From assembly GCF_022829515.1 (NCBI RefSeq), contig NZ_JAKSYL010000297.1, positions 1-64,000 of the forward strand: a DNA stretch of 64,000 bases, in the 5' to 3' direction. This document shows positions 54,488-62,756 of the stretch, piece by piece (position 1 is the first letter of the stretch; each line of letters begins with the position of its first letter). Source of the stretch: Methylobacterium sp. J-048. GTDB lineage: Bacteria; Pseudomonadota; Alphaproteobacteria; Rhizobiales; Beijerinckiaceae. The notes under the pieces are model-generated. The model was not told where the DNA came from and did no database searches. It was given only the letters and a program-made list of their open reading frames with translations. Position numbers and translations under genes: made by a program.

Positions 54488-56629
54488 CTACCGCGTGCCC
54501 GCCCGCCGGGTGCGGCGCTCGGCCTTGCGGGTCGCGGTCTCGCGCAGGTGCTGCTCGATGGCATCGTTGGCGCGGCCGCGCATGTGCCGGATCGCCTCGA
54601 CGTCGTCGAACGTGTCGGGGAAGCGGCGCGACAGCCACAGATAGGCGCTGGCCAGCCGCACGGTGCGCTCCTGGTAGTCGAGTTCCCCGGCCAGGTTCGC
54701 CCGCAGCGCCGGGACCGTGGTGCCGGCCGCCCGGGCCTGGCTCCAGCGCTCGAGCATGCCCATGGCGATCTCGTCGCGCCGGTTGATCGGGCAGACCGAG
54801 AAGGCGAACTTTTCCTCGATCGGCAGGCGCGCCCGGTCGACCGTCCGGGCGACATCGAGGATTTCCTCCAGGGCCGAGGGCTGGAACGGCGAGCCGGCGT
54901 AGAAGGTCGCCCGGGCGAAATGCGTCAGCACCTCGTGGAGGCTCTGGGTCTGCATCTCCTCGGCGACGGACCGGATCGCGCCGAGGTCGGGCCGGACGAA
55001 GAAGCGCGAGTCGGCCGCCGGCGCCGTCGGTGCCCCCGACAGCGCGATCCGGATCGGGTCGACCGCGACCGCGTCCGTCGCCGCCACGTAGCCGACATCC
55101 TGGTGGCCGTAGCGGCCCGCCCGGCCGGCGATCTGGCGGATCTCGGAATTGGTCAGGCCACGCTCCTTCGTGCCGTCCCACTTGCGCACGGTCGAGAACA
55201 CGATCCGCTGGAGCGGCCCGAGATTGAGCCCCATGCCGATCGCGTCGGTGGTGACCAGGACGTTGGCCTCGCCGGTGCGGAAGCGCGTGGCCTCGGCCCG
55301 GCGCACCTCCGGCGACAGGGCGCCGTAGATCGTCGCCACCCGGTGCCCGCGGGCGACCAGGATCTCGCGGTTCTCGTGCACGGCCCGGCGCGAGAACGCC
55401 ACGACCGCGTCCCCGGGCTCGACCTTCTCCAGCGGCACCGGCGCATCGAGCAGCAACAGCGGCGACTTGCGGGTGAACGGGATCACCTCCAGCGACTCGC
55501 CCGCGGCCTCGGCGGCGCGCCGGACATAGGCCAGTGCGTCGTCGGAGCCGCACACGACCACGGTCCGGGCCGGGACGCCGAACAGCGCGTTGGTCCAGGC
55601 CCAGCCGCGATCGGGATCCGACAGCATCTGGATCTCGTCGATCACCGCCACGTCGATCGGGCGGGTCAGGTCGGCGGTCTCGATGGTGCGGGCGGTGTGG
55701 GTCGGCTGCGGTTCGCCCAGGACCTCCTCGCCGGTGACCATCCCGGCCCGGAGCCCGCGCTCGCGCAGGGCCTCGTAATTCTCCAGGGCGAGCAGCCGCA
55801 GGGGCGCCAGATAGGTGCCGGTCGGCGCCGCCGTCAGCATCTGCAGGGCCGCGTAGGTCTTGCCGGAATTGGTCGGCCCCATGTGGAACAGGATCCGCCG
55901 GTTCAGCCGGCGGGCGGCGGCAAAGCGCTCGATATAGGCGCCGAACCCGACCTGATCGCGCAGGCGGCGCAGGCGCGAGCCCTCGCTCGCCACCGCTTTG
56001 GCGTGCCGGCGCACGGGGGTGAGCGTGTCGGTCAGGGAACGCGCCAGCTTCGGCCCGAAGGTGAACACCCGGGAGCGCAGCGAGCGGTCGAGATGGGCGA
56101 TATAGGCGGGGGCGTCGGCCCCGACCTCGCGCAGGTCCTGGAGGATCTGCGCGCGCAGGCGCTCGACCGGCTTGGCGAGGGTCCGGGTGGCCTCGGCCGC
56201 CCGCTCCGCCACCGCCGTCCGCAGGGCCTCGATACGGTACGCCGGGTCGTTTCGGGCGGCCATGCGGGCCAGAATCTCGGCCGCCGCCGGGTCCGGGGCA
56301 CTGTCGATTCGCAGGTCCAGGCGGCCGTTATCGAGGAGCGGGATCTCGGTCCGGATGCTCCAGAGCACCCGGTGGTCCCGCAAAACCGCGGCCTTGAGGA
56401 CGGGGATGACCTTCCGGACCGCCGGGACGCCGGTCTCGGCGAAGGACCGGGCCGCCCGCCGGGCGCGCAGGACGTCAGCGACCCGCTCGTCCTCGACCTC
56501 GGCGCCGAATTCCGGCAGTTCGAGATCGGCGCGCAGGGTTTCCAGGTCGATGGAATTCGGGGGGAGCCCAAGCCGCGCTACGGCTTCGGACAGGGAGACG
56601 ATCGTGGGGCGGAGACGCTTGCGCGCCAT
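54488..56629 (-). CDS. SUV3-like RNA helicase
   Basis: A 713-residue Ski2-like/SUV3-related helicase, known in mitochondria as the partner of RNA decay. Walker A GPTNSGKT is at 251-258, with DEIQM, the later FSRRAVHEN motif, TDAIGMGLNL and IAGRAGRYG in the second RecA domain. A 240-residue N-terminal region is alpha-helical and a C-terminal SUV3-type domain follows. ATG 56629 has AAGGTG upstream. It probably unwinds structured RNA for ribonucleases, by family inference. Confidence 0.85.
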   Translation of the reverse strand: MARKRLRPTIVSLSEAVARLGLPPNSIDLETLRADLELPEFGAEVEDERVADVLRARRAARSFAETGVPAVRKVIPVLKAAVLRDHRVLWSIRTEIPLLDNGRLDLRIDSAPDPAAAEILARMAARNDPAYRIEALRTAVAERAAEATRTLAKPVERLRAQILQDLREVGADAPAYIAHLDRSLRSRVFTFGPKLARSLTDTLTPVRRHAKAVASEGSRLRRLRDQVGFGAYIERFAAARRLNRRILFHMGPTNSGKTYAALQMLTAAPTGTYLAPLRLLALENYEALRERGLRAGMVTGEEVLGEPQPTHTARTIETADLTRPIDVAVIDEIQMLSDPDRGWAWTNALFGVPARTVVVCGSDDALAYVRRAAEAAGESLEVIPFTRKSPLLLLDAPVPLEKVEPGDAVVAFSRRAVHENREILVARGHRVATIYGALSPEVRRAEATRFRTGEANVLVTTDAIGMGLNLGPLQRIVFSTVRKWDGTKERGLTNSEIRQIAGRAGRYGHQDVGYVAATDAVAVDPIRIALSGAPTAPAADSRFFVRPDLGAIRSVAEEMQTQSLHEVLTHFARATFYAGSPFQPSALEEILDVARTVDRARLPIEEKFAFSVCPINRRDEIAMGMLERWSQARAAGTTVPALRANLAGELDYQERTVRLASAYLWLSRRFPDTFDDVEAIRHMRGRANDAIEQHLRETATRKAERRTRRAGTR

Positions 56630-56755
56630 GAATTCACCTTCGGCCGCAGCGTCCGCCCATCGGCGCTGACGCCGCCGCCGAACGGGTTCCTGACAGACAT
56701 CCTTGCCTGACATGCATCCTTGCGCCAGTCCGATGCCGGACACCATCCCCGGGCT

Positions 56756-57643
56756 TCAGGAGTCCCCCGCTGCCGCGGTGAGCCACGTGCAGAAGGCGCG
56801 CACCGTCGGGTCGTCCACCCGGGCCTCCGGCACGTAGGTGTAGTAGCTCCGCGCCGGCAGCGACGGGCCCGGGAACGGGCAGGTCAGGCGGCCGGCGGCC
56901 AGATCGTCGGCGATCAGCCGCTCCGGGCCCATCGCCACGCCGAGGCCATCGAGGGCGGCCTGCAGGGTCAGGTAGAAATGCTCCAGGGTCACGGAGGCCT
57001 GCGGGACCAGGTCCGGCACCCCGGCGGCGTGCAGCCAATGCGGCCAGACCTGCGGGAGCGTCGCCGCGTGCAGCAGGGTGTGGTGGCGCAGCTGCTCGGG
57101 CTCCTCCAGGGGCAGGCGCTGCAGCAGGGCCGGGCTGCAGACCGGCATGCGCCGCTCGGTCAGGAACGGCTGCCCGACATGGCCGGGGCGCGTATCCGGC
57201 CCGCCGCGGATCGCCACGTCGAACGGGTCGGCGAGGCTCGCCAGCGGCACGTTGGAGGTGGTCAACCGGACCTCGATGGCCGGATGGGCGACCTGGAAGC
57301 CCGACAGGCGCGGGATCAGCCAGCGCAGGGTGAAGGTGGCGAGCGCGTTGACGTGCAGCAGGCGCGGCCGGCCCCGCTCCACCTGGCGGGCGGTGGCCAG
57401 AGCGACGCGGTCGAGGGCGGCGCCGATCTCGGCGGCGTAGCTGCGCCCGGCCTCGGTGAGCACCACCCGGCGGTTGTGGCGCTCGAACAGCGGCACGCCG
57501 AGCCACGCTTCGAGCATCTGCACGTGCCGGCTCACCGCCCCGTGGGTGACGCGCAGCTCGTCCGCGGCCCGGGTGAAGCTCGCGTGCCGGGCCGCCGCCT
57601 CGAAGGCTTTGACGGCGTTGAGCGGCGGCAGGCGGCGATGCAT
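56756..57643 (-). CDS. LysR family regulator, GcvA-like
   Basis: A 295-residue LysR protein. It starts MHRRLPPLNAVKAFEAAARH, a hallmark of the GcvA branch, with helix-turn-helix SFTRAADELRVTHGAVSRHV and the RPRLLHVNALATFTLRWLIP effector start. It is divergent from an MFS transporter, which it probably regulates. The 95-bp gap between them is GC-rich with no clear T-N11-A palindrome. Confidence 0.88.
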   Translation of the reverse strand: MHRRLPPLNAVKAFEAAARHASFTRAADELRVTHGAVSRHVQMLEAWLGVPLFERHNRRVVLTEAGRSYAAEIGAALDRVALATARQVERGRPRLLHVNALATFTLRWLIPRLSGFQVAHPAIEVRLTTSNVPLASLADPFDVAIRGGPDTRPGHVGQPFLTERRMPVCSPALLQRLPLEEPEQLRHHTLLHAATLPQVWPHWLHAAGVPDLVPQASVTLEHFYLTLQAALDGLGVAMGPERLIADDLAAGRLTCPFPGPSLPARSYYTYVPEARVDDPTVRAFCTWLTAAAGDS

Positions 57644-57738
57644 CCGTGTCAGGTTTCCTCACGCGAGCGTCAGCATAAGGCGTTTGTCAGCCGGGCGCGA
57701 GACCCGCATCCTGTGGTGGACGCATCAAGGACAGCAGG

Positions 57739-59001
57739 ATGGCCCGCGCCTCGGAGTTCACCGCCTCGCTCGACGCCGCCCCGGACCGGGAAGCCAAGCG
57801 CACCGAGGCCAAGCGCACCCTCGTGGTCGCCGGGATCAACCACGCCCTGCATGACGGCTACACCGACCTGATCTACGTGCTGTTGCCGGTCTGGCAGGCG
57901 GAGTTCGGCCTCGACTACGTCGCGCTGGCGCTGCTGCGCTCGCTCTACAACGGCGCGCTCGCCGCCCTGCAGATGCCGGCGAGCCGGCTCGCCCAGTCGC
58001 TCGGTATCCGCACGGTGCTGGTCCTCGGCACGCTGCTCAGCGCCGGCGGCTACGCGCTGGCCGGGGCGTCGGGCGGGCTGACCGGGCTCTGCATCGGCCT
58101 GCTGCTCGGCGGCGCCGGCAGCAGCACCCAGCACCCGCTGGCCTCGACGGTGATCGCCCGGGCCTACGGGGCGGCGGCGCGCGGTCCGTTGGGCACCTAC
58201 AACTTCTCCGGCGATCTCGGGAAGGCGGCCGTGCCGCCGCTGGTCGGCTTCCTGCTGACCCTGTCGGGCTGGCGCACGGCGCTCTGGGTGGTCGCCGGCT
58301 TGGGCGTCGCAGTCGCGCTCGGCGTCGGTCGCTGGCTGCCGCGTGATCACACCTCACACTGGGAAAGGTCCAAGGAGGCGGCGCGGCCCGCGCAAACCGG
58401 CGACGGGACCGGCGGCCGGCCTGGCTTCGGCCTGCTCGTCGCCATCGGCACCCTCGACAACGCCGCCCGCCCGGCCTTCCTGCTCTACCTGCCGTTCCTG
58501 CTGCAGGAGAAGGGCGCGGCCCTGACCACCGTGGGGCTGGCGCTCTCCCTGGTGTTCATCGGCGGCGCATTGGGCAAGGCGGTGTGCGGCCGGCTCGGGG
58601 AGCGCCTCGGCGTGACCCGGACCGTGCTGCTGACCGAGACCGGGACCGCGGCGGCGATCCTGGCCGTGATCGCCCTGCCGCTCGCCCCCGCGCTGATCCT
58701 GCTGCCGCTGCTCGGCGTGATGCTGAACGGCACCTCCTCGGTCCTGTACGGCACAGTGCCGGAACTGGCCCCGCGCGGGCGGGTCGAGCGGGCGTTCGCC
58801 GTGTTCTACACCTGCACGCTCGGGGGCAGCGCGCTGGCGGCCCCGCTGCTCTACGGCCGCCTCGGCGACGCGGCCGGCCCCCGCTGGGCAGCGGTGGCCG
58901 CCGCCGTGACGGCGCTCGCCGTGGTGCCGCTCATGCTGGCCCTGTCCCGGCATCTCGGTCGGTCCAAGGGTCACACATCGAGGTCGGAAGCACGCGCCTG
59001 A
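57739..59001 (+). CDS. MFS transporter, fosmidomycin-resistance (Fsr)-like
   Basis: A 420-residue efflux protein with twelve predicted helices in two bundles. The first helix HALHDGYTDLIYVLLPVWQ is Fsr-like, and the cytoplasmic loop between bundles is at about residues 198-225. It likely exports a drug or metabolite by proton antiport. A divergent LysR gene suggests inducible expression. The long N-terminal tail is soluble and basic. Confidence 0.8.
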   Translation: MARASEFTASLDAAPDREAKRTEAKRTLVVAGINHALHDGYTDLIYVLLPVWQAEFGLDYVALALLRSLYNGALAALQMPASRLAQSLGIRTVLVLGTLLSAGGYALAGASGGLTGLCIGLLLGGAGSSTQHPLASTVIARAYGAAARGPLGTYNFSGDLGKAAVPPLVGFLLTLSGWRTALWVVAGLGVAVALGVGRWLPRDHTSHWERSKEAARPAQTGDGTGGRPGFGLLVAIGTLDNAARPAFLLYLPFLLQEKGAALTTVGLALSLVFIGGALGKAVCGRLGERLGVTRTVLLTETGTAAAILAVIALPLAPALILLPLLGVMLNGTSSVLYGTVPELAPRGRVERAFAVFYTCTLGGSALAAPLLYGRLGDAAGPRWAAVAAAVTALAVVPLMLALSRHLGRSKGHTSRSEARA

Positions 59002-59013
59002 AACACCACGTCT

Positions 59014-59040
59014 CTCCCTCCCCCTTCTGCGGGGGAGGGA
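59014..59040. repeat. Family B C-rich palindrome
   Basis: CTCCCTCCCCCTTCTGCGGG and following GGGAGGGA form the same imperfect hairpin seen near 5697-5722, here just after the MFS gene. A REP-like 3' element is likely. Confidence 0.65.
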
Positions 59041-59111
59041 CACGCGCTTCGTCCGAAGACGTGTGAATCCGGCAGACCACCCCGGGGAAGGGCGGCCCCG
59101 GCGGGGCGCGT

Positions 59112-59810
59112 TCAGGCCGCCAGCTTCAGCAGCCAGGACTCATGCGCTGTCAGGAAGCGCTTGAGCCTGTCGCCGTAATCCTCGGTGACGGCGGTCCGGA
59201 CGCTGTCCCGGGTCCGGAGGGCCGCCCGCCAGGCCGTGATCTTCGCGCAGGCCTCGAAGACGTCGGTCGGCGCCACGGTGTCGAACACGTCGAAATACCG
59301 GAAGACCGGCGCGAACGCCGCATCGACCAGGCTGAATGCCGGGCCTGCGAAGAACGGACCCGCGCCGAGCGCCGCCTCGACCCGTGCGAACTTGGCTACG
59401 AGCGCCGCGCGCTTCGCCGCGAAGGTCGCCGCGTCCCTGGCCGTCTCGAAACCCCAGAGATCGGACAGGATCGCCGATCCGAGCTCGATCCAGCCGCGAT
59501 GGCGCGCCCGGTCGAGCGCGTCGCGCGGATGCAGCGCCGGGCCCGCTTGCGTCTCCTCCAGGTATTCGCAGATGACGGCGCTCTCGAACAGCACGGCCTC
59601 GCTGCCGTCCGCCCGGCCGACGATCAGCAGCGGAACCTTGCCCAGCGGCGAGATCGCCCGGAACCAGTCGGGCTTGGCGGCGAGATCGACGGACTGCCTT
59701 TCGAACGAAACGCCCTTTTCCGCCAAGGCGATGGCGGCGCGCTGGACGTAGGGACAGAGGGGGTGACTGACCAGCGTGAGGGCCGGCGCCCCGCGTCTCG
59801 CGGTCGTCAT
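59112..59810 (-). CDS. Glutathione S-transferase (second of two)
   Basis: A 232-residue GST. The N-terminal thioredoxin-like domain has TLVSHPLCPYVQRAAIALAE, with a possible catalytic Cys, and later KVPLLIV and LFESAVICEYLEE for glutathione binding. The C-terminal helical domain is unexceptional. Its start overlaps the end of the upstream GST gene, so both are co-expressed. It resembles the omega/lambda-like Cys-active class more than Tyr/Ser types. Confidence 0.85.
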   Translation of the reverse strand: MTTARRGAPALTLVSHPLCPYVQRAAIALAEKGVSFERQSVDLAAKPDWFRAISPLGKVPLLIVGRADGSEAVLFESAVICEYLEETQAGPALHPRDALDRARHRGWIELGSAILSDLWGFETARDAATFAAKRAALVAKFARVEAALGAGPFFAGPAFSLVDAAFAPVFRYFDVFDTVAPTDVFEACAKITAWRAALRTRDSVRTAVTEDYGDRLKRFLTAHESWLLKLAA

Positions 59811-60436
59811 GCTGCCGTCTCCTCCAACCCCTCGGCGCGCCGCGCGGCGCGCACCGCAGGGCGGGCGCCGACGCGGTCGAGGAAGGCGCGCAGGTGCGGG
59901 AACCCGGACAGATCGATCTTCGTGTAGGCGGACCAGCCGACGATCGTGAACAGGTAGGCATCGGCCGCCGAGAAGCCTTCGCCGAGCAGGAACGGACCGC
60001 TGCCTGCCAGATGACGCTCCACGAAGGCCAGCCGGTCGCCGATCTTCCGGCGGGCCACGTCCTGGGCCTGCGCCCCATAATCCGGATGGAACAGCCAGGG
60101 ACTGTACAGCTTGTGCAGCTCCGTGGCGACGAAGGTGAGCCAGGATTGCAGCTCGGCCCGTTCGCGCGTCCCGAGGGCCGGCGCCAGGCCGCGTTCGGGT
60201 TTCAGCTCCGCGAGATATTGGGCGATGGCGACGCCTTCCGTCAGGATCGCACCGTCATCGAGCCTGAGCGCCGGGACATAGCCCTTCGGGTTGACAGCGC
60301 TGTAGTCGCGCCCGTCCTCGGTGACGTGCGGCGTCCGGGCGATGTCGACACGTTCGAGGTCGAGGGGAAGGCCCGCCTCGTTGGCGACGATGTGCGGGAA
60401 GAGCGAGCAGGTTCCAGTCGCGTAATAGAGCTTCAT
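59807..60436 (-). CDS. Glutathione S-transferase, beta class-like
   Basis: A 209-residue GST. It starts MKLYYATGTCSLFPHIVANE, with the Cys10 position of bacterial beta GSTs. NPKGYVPALRLDDGAILTEGVAI is the glutathione-binding segment, and the C-terminal motif FSAADAYLFTIVGW is classical. It is the first gene of a two-GST operon, divergent from a MarR gene. It would conjugate glutathione to electrophiles. Confidence 0.88.
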   Translation of the reverse strand: MKLYYATGTCSLFPHIVANEAGLPLDLERVDIARTPHVTEDGRDYSAVNPKGYVPALRLDDGAILTEGVAIAQYLAELKPERGLAPALGTRERAELQSWLTFVATELHKLYSPWLFHPDYGAQAQDVARRKIGDRLAFVERHLAGSGPFLLGEGFSAADAYLFTIVGWSAYTKIDLSGFPHLRAFLDRVGARPAVRAARRAEGLEETAA

Positions 60437-60553
60437 GGCGTGATCTTTCGGCAAGTACCCCAAGGCAAGCGCCCGACGCGCGGCGTCGGGCGTGCGAACG
60501 GGGCGCAGTTCCGTGACCTCGGCCGGATCGGCCGGGGGCCTGTCCAGAGCGAC

Positions 60554-60607
60554 ATAGATGCAATAGCATGTACCTGCTTCGACCGTCAAGATAGATGTAG
60601 ATGCATG
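60554..60607. promoter_or_regulatory. Candidate MarR operators (two imperfect direct repeats)
   Basis: ATAGATGCAATAGCATG (60554-60570) and ATAGATGTAGATGCATG (60591-60607) match at 13 of 17 positions and start 37 bases apart. The second ends one base before the marR-like start codon. They fit autoregulation and control of the divergent GST genes. Confidence 0.5.
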
Positions 60608-60608
60608 C

Positions 60609-61070
60609 ATGTCCGACCTGACCGATCTGCCGAGTCCCGTCCCGCCGTCGGTCACCGCCGCCTGGATCGGCCTGATGCGGGCGCAGCGGATCGTCCTCGC
60701 CGCGATCGAGGCCGATCTGAAAGCGGCCGGCTTGCCGCCGCTCGGCTGGTACGACGTGCTGCTGGAACTGGCCCGCGCCACTGAGGGGCGCCTGCGTCCC
60801 TTCGAGATCGAGAAGCGGACCCTGCTGACGCAGTACAACCTGTCCCGGCTGATCGACCGCCTCGAAGGCAAAGGGCTCGTTCAGAAGGCGTTGTCGGGCG
60901 AGGATGGCCGCGGCCGCTGGGTCGTGATCACGCAGGACGGCCGGGCCATGCAGGCGAGGATGTGGGCCGTCTACAGCAGGGCGCTGTCCGATCACGTCGG
61001 CCGCAAGCTGGACGAGTCCAGCGCCGATGCTCTGGCCAGCCTCCTGGCGAAGTTGACGGATGGCGGCTGA
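60609..61070 (+). CDS. MarR family regulator
   Basis: A 153-residue winged-helix regulator with recognition region RTLLTQYNLSRLIDRLEGKG and the wing DGRGRWVVITQDG. It is divergent from two glutathione S-transferases, typical of an oxidative or electrophile stress switch. A redox Cys is absent, so a ligand-sensing mode is more likely. The ATG overlaps the candidate operators, giving a weak ribosome site. Confidence 0.85.
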   Translation: MSDLTDLPSPVPPSVTAAWIGLMRAQRIVLAAIEADLKAAGLPPLGWYDVLLELARATEGRLRPFEIEKRTLLTQYNLSRLIDRLEGKGLVQKALSGEDGRGRWVVITQDGRAMQARMWAVYSRALSDHVGRKLDESSADALASLLAKLTDGG

Positions 61071-61169
61071 GATGATCCTCAGCCGCGTGTCGTCGGAGGC
61101 CCAGCGTTAGGGCGCGGATTTGGCACCATCTTTCTCCGAAAGCGGGCAAGCGCTTGTCCGGGCCACGCC

Positions 61170-62456
61170 TCAGGCGGCTCGGATCCGCGTTAGAAAGCTG
61201 CCGATCTCGACACCGAGTTGCGCGGATTGCTCCGTCAATCGAAGCGCCGCATTCAAGACCCCGGCTGCGGCCGTCCCATTTTCCTGGGCGCTGGCAGCGA
61301 TGCCCGAGATGCTCTGCGTAACGTCGCCGGTACCGGCCGCAGCCTGAGCGACGGTCCGCACGATCTCCTGCGTCGCAGCCTGCTGCTGCTCCACGGCGGC
61401 AGCGATCGTCGTCGCGACGGCATCGATCTCGCGGATGCGTCCGGCGATGCCGTCGACTGCTGCCACCGCGCGCTCGGTTGCCGATTGGATCTGACCGATC
61501 TGTGTTCCGATCTCTTCCGTGGCCTTCGTCGTCTGGCTGGCCAGTTCCTTCACCTCGGCCGCGACGACTGAGAAGCCCCGCCCCGCATCGCCGGCACGAG
61601 CCGCCTCGATCGTGGCATTCAGCGCCAGCAGATTGGTCTGGCCGGCGATTGACGAGATCACGGCAATCACCGTGCCGATCTTCGAAGCCGCGGCGTCGAG
61701 TTCTTCGATCAGGCCGGTGGTTTGGTTGGCGTCTCCCACGGCCGTGCGCGCGAGCCGAGCGGAGCCGCCGACCTGCTGGCCGATCTCCGAGATCGACGCG
61801 CCGAGTTGCTCGGCGGCTGCCGCCACGATGCCAACGCTGCTGGACGTCTGGTCGGCAGCGGCTGCGACCTCGCCGGTGCGGTGCGTGTCCAGCGTCGCAA
61901 GGTCCGCCATCCGCCTCGCGAGACCCTCCATGTCCTTGGCCGCCGCCGATAAGGATGCGACCAAGTTCGAGGCGTTCGTGTCGAATTCTAAAATCAGTTC
62001 TTCGAGGTGTTGCGAGCGAAGCTCGCTCGCCTGAAGCGCATCGACCTCGGCCTGGATATCGACGAGCGAGCCAAAGGCACGTTGCGGGACGCCGTTCTTG
62101 TCGAGGGCCACGCCGCCCACGGCGCGAAACCAGCGGTAGGTCCCGTCCGGCATCTGCAGACGATACTTGACGTCGTACGATCCTCTCTTCTGCCGGCTCT
62201 TCAATGCGTTGTCGAACGCAGCGAAGGTCGGGCCGGAATCGTCCGGATGGAGGCGACTCGCCCAGGAATCCATCCGGTTTGGATAGTCTTTCTCTAAGCT
62301 ATGGCCGACCAACCGGCGGAATTCATCACTCCATGTCCAACGGCTTTTCGGGTGGGCGGGATCGCCATTGTAGAGAATGGCGTCCCACAAACCGACACCT
62401 GCATAGGAACGAAGCAGCTGGAGAAGCTCCAATGAATCTCGGTGATGTGTAAACAT
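61170..62456 (-). CDS. Soluble methyl-accepting chemotaxis protein with PAS domain
   Basis: A 428-residue chemoreceptor without membrane helices. A PAS domain occupies roughly residues 15-130 ([20 protein letters not shown]). The signalling hairpin carries the universal [20 protein letters not shown] and [15 protein letters not shown], so it couples to CheA and CheW. No HAMP domain is present; it should sense a cytoplasmic cue. ATG 62456 has TGAGG upstream; a TTG 12 bases earlier is less likely. Confidence 0.88.
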   Translation of the reverse strand: MFTHHRDSLELLQLLRSYAGVGLWDAILYNGDPAHPKSRWTWSDEFRRLVGHSLEKDYPNRMDSWASRLHPDDSGPTFAAFDNALKSRQKRGSYDVKYRLQMPDGTYRWFRAVGGVALDKNGVPQRAFGSLVDIQAEVDALQASELRSQHLEELILEFDTNASNLVASLSAAAKDMEGLARRMADLATLDTHRTGEVAAAADQTSSSVGIVAAAAEQLGASISEIGQQVGGSARLARTAVGDANQTTGLIEELDAAASKIGTVIAVISSIAGQTNLLALNATIEAARAGDAGRGFSVVAAEVKELASQTTKATEEIGTQIGQIQSATERAVAAVDGIAGRIREIDAVATTIAAAVEQQQAATQEIVRTVAQAAAGTGDVTQSISGIAASAQENGTAAAGVLNAALRLTEQSAQLGVEIGSFLTRIRAA

Positions 62457-62756
62457 TTTCAGCCTCAATAAAGTAAAATATGGATATTTATATCAAATAA
62501 CGGTGTAATTGTTCAATATTATGTGCGAAAATAGAAGAGTTATAACGCATCCAGAGGAAATAATTCGTAATGCAAGCCGTGCCCATCACACGAACGAAAT
62601 TTGTTATCACAGATGTGATTTCTGTGAAAGTGGTGATGGCCATGTATTAAATCTGACGATTGTGCCAAGTATGATGGCAGAATCTCGTTTTAATAATCAA
62701 TTGAAACGATAGAATCGAAAAAATAATTAATAACGACCATTGATTTCATTGAATGA
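62457..62756. other. AT-rich island
   Basis: A 300-bp stretch with about 33% GC by hand count, against roughly 70% around it. It contains overlapping palindromes, ATCACAGATGTGAT (62606-62619) and CACAGA-N7-TCTGTG (62608-62626), and the short frame at 62509. It looks foreign or regulatory. No mobile-element genes or terminal repeats were found. Confidence 0.6.
62509..62712 (+). CDS. Small Cys-containing hypothetical protein in the AT-rich island
   Basis: A 67-residue frame with EICYHRCDFCESGDGH, whose three Cys and two His could bind a metal. ATG 62509 or 62521 may start it; neither has a good ribosome site. AT-rich DNA produces few stops by chance less often than GC-rich DNA, so an open frame here is mildly informative. 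No family is recognised, and it may be non-coding. Confidence 0.35.
   Translation: MFNIMCENRRVITHPEEIIRNASRAHHTNEICYHRCDFCESGDGHVLNLTIVPSMMAESRFNNQLKR

Noticed and set aside
62606-62626. CRP-type operator in the AT island
   Set aside because: The arms are in the opposite order from TGTGA-N6-TCACA, so it is not a CRP consensus site.
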